A DNA stretch of 33,257 bases from a bacterium (GTDB taxonomy: Bacteria > Vulcanimicrobiota > Xenobia > Xenobiales > JADMJV01), in NCBI GenBank assembly GCA_030149525.1, contig JASBRJ010000216.1:1-33257 (forward strand). The letters run 5' to 3'. A program made the position numbers and the translations under genes. Positions 1 to 7,330 of the stretch are shown here, piece after piece (position 1 is the first letter of the stretch; the number at the start of each line of letters is the position of its first letter). The notes under the pieces were generated by a model. That model was not told the DNA's origin and made no database searches. It saw only the letters and a program-made list of their open reading frames with translations.

Positions 1-162
1 GTGGTTTGTCACATAAAGATTTTGGAGTCGAGGGCGTTCCAGAGGTGGTTGTGGGCTCACCGGTTTTTCCGCGGCGTGCCTGGCCGCACGTGAGGAAAAA
101 TCGGTGAGGCTACGGCCGCCTCTGGGGCGGTTTCGGCCCAAAATCTTTATGTGACAGACCAC
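1..162 (+). mobile_element. Palindromic MITE-like element / long RNA hairpin
   Basis: Bases 1-25 are the reverse complement of 138-162 with one wobble difference, and the match continues inward almost to the centre (loop about 80-85). Hand pairing gives about 75 bp with one bulge at base 26, another near 72-74, and mismatches at 34/130, 55/109 and 71/93. About a dozen further non-Watson-Crick positions (6/157, 28/136, 32/132, 33/131, 37/127, 38/126, 46/118, 49/115, 50/114, 53/111, 63/101 and one near 73/91) are all G-T when read on the plus strand and none is A-C. No protein is encoded. The size, full palindromy and sharp ends resemble a non-autonomous transposable element; the wobble bias suggests a structured plus-strand RNA. 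The outer end abuts a TA that forms part of the stop codon of the next gene. Family not identified. Confidence 0.7.
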
Positions 163-2390
163 TAGAGAGCCCTATCGAAGGCGGCAAGTCGGATGATACT
201 GATCACACCGTTTTGCCAACTCACGATGTCGGACGTACCGTCACCCGTGACGTCGCCCACTTCAAACCTTCGAAAATTGGCCGACACATTGGTCAGGTCG
301 GTAGTGCGAAGCGCTGTGCCGCCAATCGCAGGAACCGTGACTCCAAGAGCGCGCACTTCACCGGTTTCGAATCCGTCGAAGAACCTTTCTCCGGTGATCA
401 GCAAGCTCGGTGTGCGCCGGTTGGCGGCTTCGAGGAACATGCTCGACAGAGTGGAGGGTGCCAGCTCTCCGATGGTGAGAGGAGTTCCGCTGTCAAACTC
501 GTTTCCGTCCAGCAGATTGTTCAAAAGCAGGGCATTGGCGTTGCTGGAGCCTGGTTCAAGGTCACGAACCGCGACCAGAGCCGGCTGAACCTGACTGGTT
601 CGGCGGTTGACGACCACCGTGCCGGCAGGGCCCAGTTGCGCGTCGACTACCCGGGCATCGTTGTCGAGAGAGATACTTTTCAGTCGCTCCACCGACGACC
701 GACCCAGTCCCACGGACACTTTTAAGATATCGAGATTTCGGGAGTTCAAGCGATGGTGAAACAGATAGTCTCCGCGACCTTCCAGGTAGTCCCCGTCCTC
801 GATCAGATCATAGGAAAGTCTATTCACGGAAAACCGCGGCGTATTGGAATCCCTCGACTCGGGAGGCCCCACCAACACAGAAGTGAGGGAATTTTCCCGT
901 CCGCCATGGACCAATAACAGTCCTGAGGCATCGCTCATCTGCATCAATTTCGTGAGTTCGGTGCTCAGTGGCACGTTGGTCACCGAAGGGAAAAGTCGGA
1001 TCCCCCTCCTGTTCAGTGATGGACCGGCCACCAGGGCCAGTTGGTTCGAACCGACCGCGCCCACGGCAGCGTAGACGGTGCTGCCCACGGTGACAAATTT
1101 CACAAAGCCCTGATCGGCCCCGGCGAAAGGCAGCGGCACAACGAGCTCCTCTCGGGCGGGGTCCTGGAATGTGCCGTCGCCGTTGCCCAGATAGATGGCG
1201 ACCTTGCTGAAATCTGGTTGAGGCGGATTATCGTCTCCGGGCTCCTGGTCGGTGGGAAAAGCTGGTATTCCCACGATGTCGGTGCGTCCGTCCCCGTTGA
1301 TATCCCCCAGGCCATAGACGGACGAGAGCCCCTCCACGGTGTCCGGCAATACCGCGTTCTTCGAATACATGGTATCGAGAAATCCTCGCAGGACGGTGAC
1401 CGCAACTTGGGCGGGTGTGGTCCGGCGAAAATTGAGTAAACCCTGCAGCGTTGTGACACCCGCGTCGAAGCCTGTGATCTGTCCCAGGGTGTTCACTTCG
1501 ATGATCCCCAAGGGAGAAGCGGAGTAACTGAGCGCCAGGGTCACTTCTCTGCGAATGCCGTCGGAGAAGTCGCTAAAGGCTCTCATTTGCGCTCGAGCCC
1601 CGAAACTTTCCAATTCCAAGGCCCCCACCCGAAGCTGTCCGGTGGAGTCGGAAAAGAATAGATTCCCCGACGGGGTAGAATTGACAAACCGGGTCCTGAG
1701 CGGGGAAGTGGTGAGGTTTCCGAAGCTTGCCGAAATCCTCACGGAGTCCACTCCCAAGCGCAAACGAGCGTTATCTCCCAGCACCCCTCCCGCCATCAGT
1801 CCCGATCGGTTCTCCACAACGAAGGTGGCGGACCTGGTGACATCTCGAACGGTGTTGTCGTCGTAGGTGGCCAGGGCACGAAACTGGGTGGGTATGCCGA
1901 ACGGCGACGTGGCCGGCCCGGTAATCTCCAGTTTTTCAAGCCCTTCGGTGGGATCGGGATCGGGGTTGCGTACAATAAATTCCGAGCCGGAGGTAAGAGG
2001 GGGAAGTTGACCCCCCCAAATTTCCTTGACCTTGGCATCGTTATCGAGGTAATCGATCTGCACCTGGGTGCTGTCGGTGGGGATCTTCACGGAGATAACG
2101 GGAGCCACCTCAATCGGTGCCGACACAACTTCTTCCCCCGTCGACTTGGTCGACCGGACCCGGACGGTCTTGATAATCGGCGACACGTCCTTGGCCACCA
2201 CCGGCGAGTTGTCGAGAGTGGAAGCCAGGGTGAAGACAGCCTCATTCTGCACTTGAACCACCCCGTCGAGGTTTCCGGTGATCACCGAATCCGGCGACGA
2301 CCCGTCATTGCAACCCGAAACCGCAAGCATCGACAGACACAGCATTGAAGCCGAAAAAACTCTCCTAAAACCACCCTTAACACGACCCAT
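162..2390 (-). CDS. Lipoprotein with BIG2-like domains and FG-GAP/VCBS repeats
   Basis: A 742-residue exported protein. The chosen ATG gives a lipoprotein signal peptide with lipobox V-S-G-Cys27; upstream in-frame codons lack a signal and look non-coding. A GGAG lies about 11 nt before the start. Residues about 38-135 form a module also found in the lipoprotein at 3267-5234 (both contain QIDYLD). Residues about 150-235 and 255-335 resemble bacterial Ig-like (BIG2) domains. The rest contains FG-GAP/VCBS Ca-binding signatures (DINGDGRTD at 363-371, DVTGDGTSD at 713-721), suggesting an extracellular beta-propeller. Likely role: outer-membrane or surface-anchored adhesion or matrix protein; ligand unknown. 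The stop codon TAG takes its final G from the palindromic element at 1-162, so the original C terminus may have been different. Confidence 0.8.
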   Translation of the reverse strand: MGRVKGGFRRVFSASMLCLSMLAVSGCNDGSSPDSVITGNLDGVVQVQNEAVFTLASTLDNSPVVAKDVSPIIKTVRVRSTKSTGEEVVSAPIEVAPVISVKIPTDSTQVQIDYLDNDAKVKEIWGGQLPPLTSGSEFIVRNPDPDPTEGLEKLEITGPATSPFGIPTQFRALATYDDNTVRDVTRSATFVVENRSGLMAGGVLGDNARLRLGVDSVRISASFGNLTTSPLRTRFVNSTPSGNLFFSDSTGQLRVGALELESFGARAQMRAFSDFSDGIRREVTLALSYSASPLGIIEVNTLGQITGFDAGVTTLQGLLNFRRTTPAQVAVTVLRGFLDTMYSKNAVLPDTVEGLSSVYGLGDINGDGRTDIVGIPAFPTDQEPGDDNPPQPDFSKVAIYLGNGDGTFQDPAREELVVPLPFAGADQGFVKFVTVGSTVYAAVGAVGSNQLALVAGPSLNRRGIRLFPSVTNVPLSTELTKLMQMSDASGLLLVHGGRENSLTSVLVGPPESRDSNTPRFSVNRLSYDLIEDGDYLEGRGDYLFHHRLNSRNLDILKVSVGLGRSSVERLKSISLDNDARVVDAQLGPAGTVVVNRRTSQVQPALVAVRDLEPGSSNANALLLNNLLDGNEFDSGTPLTIGELAPSTLSSMFLEAANRRTPSLLITGERFFDGFETGEVRALGVTVPAIGGTALRTTDLTNVSANFRRFEVGDVTGDGTSDIVSWQNGVISIIRLAAFDRAL

Positions 2391-2521
2391 AACCCACCAC
2401 TCTCCAACGTTTTTTTGATTTTCGAGGAGCCCAGTTCGTTCAAGAGAGATTTCCACCTTTGGGGGGCCGCACCACACAACGGAGGCTGTGCGACGAGAAA
2501 AACTCCCATCGGGGCACGTCG

Positions 2522-2944
2522 TTACCCAAACATCGCCCAAGCAGCTCCGGCCGTTGCTAAAGCTGCTCCCCCACCAAATATCGCGAGTCCGGTGTTGCTG
2601 CCGCTGTCGGTGGTCATGGCGGCCAGTCCCAGAGACGTCAAACCCACCGTGGGAATGGCGGCGGCGGCTGCCACACCCAGCGCCACACCGGCTAGCGCAT
2701 GACCGGAGAACAAGCACTTGGCTGAACCCAAGGCTAGGGCGGCGGGGCCACCAATCCCTACGGCACCCATGCCACCCATCAGTCCTACACCCAGAATCGT
2801 TTCTCCTACGGAGCCAAAGGCAACTGAATCCGTCGGGGGGGTCGTTGAGGTCCCGGAGTCCGAAGGGTTGAAGTTTTCGGCAACGGCATTGGACTTGAGT
2901 GCACCGGGCAGGGGTCGTTGGAATTGACTGGATGAGATATTCAT
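2522..2944 (-). CDS. Small glycine-rich multi-helix membrane protein
   Basis: A 140-residue protein of unknown function. The first 45 residues are polar and rich in Ser, Thr and Pro. From about residue 46 the chain is almost entirely Gly, Ala, Val and Leu, with closely spaced glycines (GxxxG-type packing motifs such as GLMGGMGAVGIGG) forming perhaps three membrane segments up to the C terminus. A good ribosome site (AAGGA, 9 nt before ATG) supports the start. It lies 131 nt upstream of the lipoprotein gene on the same strand and could be cotranscribed with it. There is no cleavable signal peptide. It could be a glycine-zipper membrane protein or a pore-forming or bacteriocin-like peptide; nothing in the sequence decides between these. 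Confidence 0.65.
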   Translation of the reverse strand: MNISSSQFQRPLPGALKSNAVAENFNPSDSGTSTTPPTDSVAFGSVGETILGVGLMGGMGAVGIGGPAALALGSAKCLFSGHALAGVALGVAAAAAIPTVGLTSLGLAAMTTDSGSNTGLAIFGGGAALATAGAAWAMFG

Positions 2945-3266
2945 AGTTGGTATCCTTCTTATCTTTTATTGAAGATAAGGTAAGAACTCTAGGTCCAAAC
3001 GATATAGCCGAATTGTTAACCCGGGACCAGCTTCAGGAGGGACTTGGGAATACTAACCTCTGCTTCACAACTGTCACATTTTATTAATCTGAAGATGGTT
3101 TTCGTGCACTTCTCAAACAGGGTCGTCGGACACCTCGAAGACCCTCACCTACACTCCTGAATGACAAAAGGACTTCTCTTTGCTGTCGACAAAACTTGTG
3201 CCATAGGCAATCATGTGGCTCGTTGGGTGTGAAAGGCCACTACTTGGGACTGAAGAGGTGTAATCT
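2945..3266. promoter_or_regulatory. Divergent intergenic region (322 bp)
   Basis: This stretch separates the minus-strand glycine-rich gene from the plus-strand lipoprotein gene and must hold promoters for both. Apart from the inverted repeat at 2958-2979, I see no convincing -35/-10 pair, RNA gene or coding frame. It is noticeably more A+T-rich than the flanking genes. Confidence 0.5.
2958..2979 (-). promoter_or_regulatory. Perfect 8-bp inverted repeat in the leader of the glycine-rich gene
   Basis: CTTATCTT and AAGATAAG face each other across 6 nt. In the minus-strand transcript the 3' arm ends immediately before the AAGGA ribosome site of the gene starting at 2944. It could be a leader stem-loop that affects ribosome access, or a dimeric operator. 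Confidence 0.5.
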
Positions 3267-5234
3267 ATGGCTCGAAGTCTATTCTTGAATGCGCTCATCC
3301 TTGCTGCCATCGGCCTTTTTATCGGCTGTGGAAGCAGCAACTCTGATTTCTTTTTTGGGAATCAAGGGCAACAGTCCCCGCCGGTAAGTACTGTTGGTAG
3401 CATTCGATTAAATCAGGTGCTTCTGCGCTCGGTTCCCATGAGCGTCACTGACCAGCGCTTCCGGGGCTTCGATGTAACAGGTGTGGTCAGATACGGCCCA
3501 GTGAGCTTCCCGAAAGCTCCAACCATAGTCCTGGCCAATGTTCCCACAAATGTGGTCCGTTTACAGATAGACTATCTCGATGATGGTGTGTTGGTCGGCA
3601 CCGGGTCCCTGACTGTGGAAGTTCGACCGAACCAGACCACTGTGATCGAATCACCTGATTTCGTCGATCTCGAGCCTGCGAATCCGACGCCGAGTCCTTC
3701 TCCCACTGCGACTACTGCACCAACGCCTACTCCCACAGCGACGCCAACGCCAACGCCCACAGTTACCCCAACGCCAACTCCCACAGCCACACCAACGCCG
3801 ACGCCCACAGTAACCCCAACACCAACTCCCACAGTCACACCAACGCCAACGCCCACAGTTACCCCAACGCCAACTCCGAGCCCCAATGATGACGTGCAAG
3901 GCCAAGGTATCGTTAACTCCTCCACACTTGAGGTTTCGACTGCAAGCTTCCTTGGTCAAGGTATGGACGAAGGTGTGAAGGGTGCAGATTTAGCGCCCGA
4001 CCGGAAGATCGTGCTCGGAGGCAAAATCTCTAACACGACCTTTCCAGGAGTTATTCCCACCGAACTCACCTTGGGCCAACCCGCTTCCGGCGGCGCCATT
4101 TTTAGACTCAGTGGAGATGGACGGACGGTGGTATCTGTTACGCTCCTGGGAAGTGATGTCACCGATTTAGCTGTCCATCCCACCAGTGGAGAGATTTTGG
4201 TTGCAACTCCCGAAGCTGTTGTTCTTCTCAACGCAACGGCAGACGCTATCGTTTGGTCAGCAGGCAGCGGCGGCTCCAGGGTCGATATCGGAAGCGACGG
4301 GACCCTGGCGTACGTCAACGGCAACTCAACCGTGATTCTTTCTTCCAATCGAACCCAGACAGAAACGCTACAAGAAGGTGTCGATTACAGTGCCACGGAC
4401 GTGACTGACGTTTGTGTAGAACCCACAACCATGAGAGTTGTCGTCTCAGGATGGGAACAACGCGACGACAGCACCGGTAACGTAAGACAATGGCAGTCTC
4501 CGTGGTTGAAAGCATACTCTTACAACGGCGCTGCCGCTTGGACCGCCTACGACTTTAGCAACTCTCAAGCTGATGCGGAATCCCGTGGTTCAGATTCCAG
4601 GATGAATGTCGTTTCCAGAGGCGAGGATGGGCAAATTTACGCTGCCGGACAGTCTTCCGGTGGTGAGAGTGTGTTTCAGAGACTGCCTCAGGACATCTCC
4701 ACTAACGCCGGTTTAGTGGGGAACGACACCTATACGATACCCTCTAACCTGGGAGGGCCCAACATCACTTTTTACGGTCGCTTTAGTCCGGTCAACGGAA
4801 CTCTTCAAGCAGGCCAGATTGTGCTCACCCGCCTTATGAACGGAAGCGGAAACACTATCGTGCCAAGAGCTATTGCTGCAGACGGTTCCGGAAGGGTGTT
4901 TCTAGCTGGTAGCGCCAACGCTTCCCTGGCAAACAGGGACAATCTTATTATCAACGGCCAGAACATCGGAGGCTACTCAGGCCAAGATGGATTTATCTTG
5001 GTGGCAAGTTCAGACCTCTCAACACGAGAGTTGTGGACATCATTTACTACGGGCGGTCGAATGACCGGTCTTGCCCTAGCGGTAGACAGCGAGAAGGTCG
5101 TCTTTGCTGGACAAGGGCGTCAGAACGATGCTCAGACCGCATCGCCTTTCGTCACGGTGGAGCCGATTCAGAGTAGCTTCTCTAACGACACTAACGACAG
5201 GATGGGATTCTTCGCTGTTTTCAAAGCACCTTAA
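3267..5234 (+). CDS. Lipoprotein with Pro-Thr linker and beta-propeller-like C-terminal domain
   Basis: A 655-residue exported protein. The ATG is preceded by GAGG about 10 nt upstream. A signal peptide ends at the lipobox F-I-G-Cys21. Residues about 43-135 form the module shared with the protein at 162-2390 (QIDYLD at 100-105). Residues about 138-207 are a Pro-Thr-rich linker made of repeated 8-residue units (PTPTPTVT or PTPTPTAT), a typical wall or surface spacer. Residues about 215-655 contain repeated short hydrophobic strands with motifs such as [23 protein letters not shown] and VVFAGQGRQ, which fits SBBP/PQQ-like beta-propeller blades. Likely a surface-displayed protein, function unknown. 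It is a divergent relative of the neighbouring lipoprotein: same anchor module, different C-terminal head. Confidence 0.8.
   Translation: MARSLFLNALILAAIGLFIGCGSSNSDFFFGNQGQQSPPVSTVGSIRLNQVLLRSVPMSVTDQRFRGFDVTGVVRYGPVSFPKAPTIVLANVPTNVVRLQIDYLDDGVLVGTGSLTVEVRPNQTTVIESPDFVDLEPANPTPSPSPTATTAPTPTPTATPTPTPTVTPTPTPTATPTPTPTVTPTPTPTVTPTPTPTVTPTPTPSPNDDVQGQGIVNSSTLEVSTASFLGQGMDEGVKGADLAPDRKIVLGGKISNTTFPGVIPTELTLGQPASGGAIFRLSGDGRTVVSVTLLGSDVTDLAVHPTSGEILVATPEAVVLLNATADAIVWSAGSGGSRVDIGSDGTLAYVNGNSTVILSSNRTQTETLQEGVDYSATDVTDVCVEPTTMRVVVSGWEQRDDSTGNVRQWQSPWLKAYSYNGAAAWTAYDFSNSQADAESRGSDSRMNVVSRGEDGQIYAAGQSSGGESVFQRLPQDISTNAGLVGNDTYTIPSNLGGPNITFYGRFSPVNGTLQAGQIVLTRLMNGSGNTIVPRAIAADGSGRVFLAGSANASLANRDNLIINGQNIGGYSGQDGFILVASSDLSTRELWTSFTTGGRMTGLALAVDSEKVVFAGQGRQNDAQTASPFVTVEPIQSSFSNDTNDRMGFFAVFKAP
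3720..3884 (+). repeat. 24-bp tandem repeat encoding Pro-Thr linker
   Basis: About seven degenerate 24-bp units encode PTPTPTxT within the lipoprotein. They differ mainly at third codon positions, so the protein repeat is older than the last slippage event. The length may vary between strains. Confidence 0.8.
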
Positions 5235-5243
5235 CCGACGAAG

Positions 5244-5621
5244 TCAACCAGCCACCTGGAAATCGCTCCCCAGAAGCTGGGATTTGACATAGTCCATGAG
5301 GGGCGCGTGGGGGCGTAGATAACGGACCCCTATGTGCCACCTACCGTTTTTCTGTTTCTCATCTGCTCGCACTACGACCGCCCGGATCGACAAGGTTGTG
5401 ACCGACGGCACCTTCACTTCTACGGTGATGATCTCTCCCACATGGAGCATGGTGGGACTGGAGAGAAGACAACCTAGGAGAGAGACGTTCAAAACGCCGG
5501 CCGACTGCTCCTTACCTGTCCAGTGATGCACGGCCGCAGGGAAATACCAGTTCACTCGTGCTCTCTTTCGTCGTTCGGGAAACGCGGTTATCCCGCTCTC
5601 AATTGCGTTCATTGTTACCAT
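5244..5621 (-). CDS. PilZ domain protein (c-di-GMP binding)
   Basis: A 125-residue protein consisting essentially of one PilZ domain. The two hallmark motifs are present: RxxxR (Arg18 to Arg22 within RRKRAR) and N-x-S-x-x-G (Asn45, Ser47, Gly50), followed by the expected beta-strands. PilZ domains bind cyclic di-GMP and control motility, exopolysaccharide or secretion through partner proteins. No output domain is attached, so it probably acts by protein-protein contact. There are two possible starts, Met1 and Met4, and neither has a strong ribosome site. It ends 9 nt from the convergent lipoprotein gene and follows the two-TM protein gene on the same strand by 114 nt. Confidence 0.8.
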   Translation of the reverse strand: MVTMNAIESGITAFPERRKRARVNWYFPAAVHHWTGKEQSAGVLNVSLLGCLLSSPTMLHVGEIITVEVKVPSVTTLSIRAVVVRADEKQKNGRWHIGVRYLRPHAPLMDYVKSQLLGSDFQVAG

Positions 5622-5735
5622 CCAGTCCGGTGTTTTCTCTAGTTTGGATGTTCAGATGAGGAGCAAAGAGACACGAACGGCTCCCTTCAGCCCTATACCT
5701 TTGGGTGCAAAGAGTGGATAGACAGCCCGCCGAAA

Positions 5736-6221
5736 TTACAAGGAGTAGCTACTGGTTCGAGATTGACGCTGACGGTGTCTCGTCTTTCTGATGTGCTCGG
5801 CGAGAATATGGAACTGCTCTTTGCCGAGAAACAGCTCGGGCAACTCTACAAACTTCGAACCGTCGCTGATCAAAATCGTTTTGAAGCGGGTTTCGCCGGG
5901 TCCGGAGTACGCCATCTTGGCAATATCGACGGCAAACTCTTGACTCTCATCTTTGTGCTTGTACTCCAGAAGTCGACCCTTCACTCTGACCGTCCGCCCG
6001 GAATAGTGTCGAAGAAAAGCCAGGAGGCAGATCAGGATGGACAATCCCACGAGCAAGGGAATCCCCGCAAAAAGCCAACGGGTAGGATCACTTTGGTGAA
6101 ACTTGCGGAAGGCGTCTAGCGCGAAGACGATAAGCGCAGTCGCGGACAAAACAGGAACCACACTGTACAGAAGGAGTCTGGTGGTGACTCCGGTCTTGAA
6201 TGTTGTCCACTCAGTGTTCAT
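5736..6221 (-). CDS. Two-TM membrane protein with small C-terminal domain
   Basis: A 161-residue protein from the ATG at 6221; the open frame extends upstream to 6356, but that part overlaps the divergent PilZ gene and looks non-coding. Residues about 16-38 and 48-70 are hydrophobic membrane helices. The rest is a basic, beta-rich domain (strands around GRLLEYKHKDESQEF and FVELPELFLGK) that resembles a PH-like bPH domain, ending in a basic tail. An AGGGAG sits directly against the ATG, closer than ideal, so the start is uncertain. It lies between two PilZ genes, so it may belong to a c-di-GMP-linked envelope function; this rests on position only. Confidence 0.6.
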   Translation of the reverse strand: MNTEWTTFKTGVTTRLLLYSVVPVLSATALIVFALDAFRKFHQSDPTRWLFAGIPLLVGLSILICLLAFLRHYSGRTVRVKGRLLEYKHKDESQEFAVDIAKMAYSGPGETRFKTILISDGSKFVELPELFLGKEQFHILAEHIRKTRHRQRQSRTSSYSL

Positions 6222-6338
6222 CTCCCTATATATTTGGAGCTTAGGGAGCCTGCTCCTCCGAGCGTCTTTTCTCCCCAGGAGTTTTTTCAGGCCGAGGATT
6301 TCAGTGGCGCACAGCCAATTTATACACGAGGGTTTACA

Positions 6339-6803
6339 TTGAGTACCGAAAAGCACTTTAAGAGAAAACAGGGAGTCCTCGCCAGACTCGTCGGCTCGCT
6401 CAATTTTCTCATAACAGAAGACACGGGGACCCGAGAAATGAGAGCCTGCCCGAGGCTTGAGTTTCGTGCCGAGGTCACCTATGTGAGCCAGAAGGGCACT
6501 ACCGGTACCGGTTTTCTTGTGGACATCAGCAAGACAGGCCTTCAGTTAGAAACCGAACGAAAGCTCCCCAAAGGGATAACCTTGGCCCTTAATGCTCCCG
6601 ATCGCGACGAGGTCGAAGAAAACATTCCGTTTATGGCTCGAGTGAAGTGGACCCGCAAGGTCGGCGACAAATTTCGGGCCGGGCTCGCCTTGCCCCAGAG
6701 CGCTGTGGACGACGAACACTGGTTGGAAGTTCTTCTGGAAAAACTGGGTTATCGTGAAGAGAACTCCACGAATCAGGAAGAGACCGTTCCAAAGGCGGAA
6801 TAG
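6339..6803 (+). CDS. PilZ domain protein (c-di-GMP binding), TTG start
   Basis: A PilZ protein with RxxxR (RACPR) and D-x-S-x-x-G (DISKTG) motifs, about 30 residues apart as expected. From the TTG at 6339, which has GAGGG 6 nt upstream, it is 154 residues with a basic, amphipathic N-terminal stretch before the PilZ fold and an acidic Glu-rich tail. Alternatives are a TTG at 6234, which would overlap the divergent gene, and an ATG at 6438, which would leave almost only the PilZ domain. It is divergent from the two-TM gene across about 118 bp, and a second PilZ gene lies beyond that gene. Like the other, it has no fused output domain. Confidence 0.75.
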   Translation: MSTEKHFKRKQGVLARLVGSLNFLITEDTGTREMRACPRLEFRAEVTYVSQKGTTGTGFLVDISKTGLQLETERKLPKGITLALNAPDRDEVEENIPFMARVKWTRKVGDKFRAGLALPQSAVDDEHWLEVLLEKLGYREENSTNQEETVPKAE

Positions 6804-6886
6804 GCTCCATCGAGATCCAAACGGATAGGCCTGAAAGCACCTTCTTAGTCTGAGCGGATAAGATTCCATCGCCTATTCTTAAGGCT

Positions 6887-7282
6887 ATGAGAAACTTTAA
6901 AACCTTAACAGCAGCAACTCTCGCAACTCTTTGTCTTTCCGGCTTGGCCTCGGCTGAAATCCTGAAGGGCGAGGTCTACCAAGTTTCCGGTGGCGACGTC
7001 TATGTCAAAATGGCCGACACCACCGTGGCCAGAGTCCCCGCAGAAACAGCACACTTCTATCGAAGCGGAGTCATCACACCCTGGTCCAACCTGAACCGTG
7101 GTGAGAGTATTACCGTTGATTACACGCCGGTCTACGGCTTTCAACGCTATTATTACTCAAGCAGTGACGTGGCCAACCCCAACGCCACCTACCCCGTTTA
7201 TCTCGATCTCGACGTCGACACCGCAAGCGTCGACGAATACATCGAGTACGAAGGGAAGCTCTACCACCGTGTAGACCGCTAA
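6887..7282 (+). CDS. Small exported protein of unknown function
   Basis: A 131-residue protein with a clear signal peptide (residues 1-23, cleavage after ASA). The mature part is about 108 residues, beta-rich and Tyr-rich (YYYSSS, HFYRSG), with no cysteine and no recognised domain. It is probably a periplasmic or secreted protein. The only SD candidate, AAGG, is very close to the ATG. The gene is followed 10 nt later by a strong terminator, so it is likely a single-gene unit. The 83 bp upstream hold two similar GCGGATA-type words but no clear promoter. Confidence 0.7.
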   Translation: MRNFKTLTAATLATLCLSGLASAEILKGEVYQVSGGDVYVKMADTTVARVPAETAHFYRSGVITPWSNLNRGESITVDYTPVYGFQRYYYSSSDVANPNATYPVYLDLDVDTASVDEYIEYEGKLYHRVDR

Positions 7283-7292
7283 AACAAGAGCC

Positions 7293-7330
7293 GAAGCTGA
7301 ACCCTTTTGCGGGTTCAGCTTCGTTTTCTT
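7293..7330 (+). terminator. Rho-independent terminator (probably bidirectional)
   Basis: A perfect 12-bp stem (7293-7304 with 7311-7322, loop TTTTGC) is followed by a T-rich run. It lies between convergent genes. The A-run at 7281-7284 gives a weaker T-run on the minus strand, so it may also end the bpX operon. Confidence 0.9.

Noticed and set aside
1-162. Ordinary terminator of the lipoprotein gene
   Set aside because: It is far larger than a terminator, has no T-run on the minus strand, and its wobble pairs favour the opposite strand.
3720-3884. CRISPR-like tandem array
   Set aside because: The repeats are directly adjacent with no spacers and encode a Pro-Thr linker in frame.
3572-3925. 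Gly-Val repeat protein on the minus strand opposite the Pro-Thr linker
   Set aside because: It is the complement of the 24-bp Pro-Thr repeat and has no independent support.
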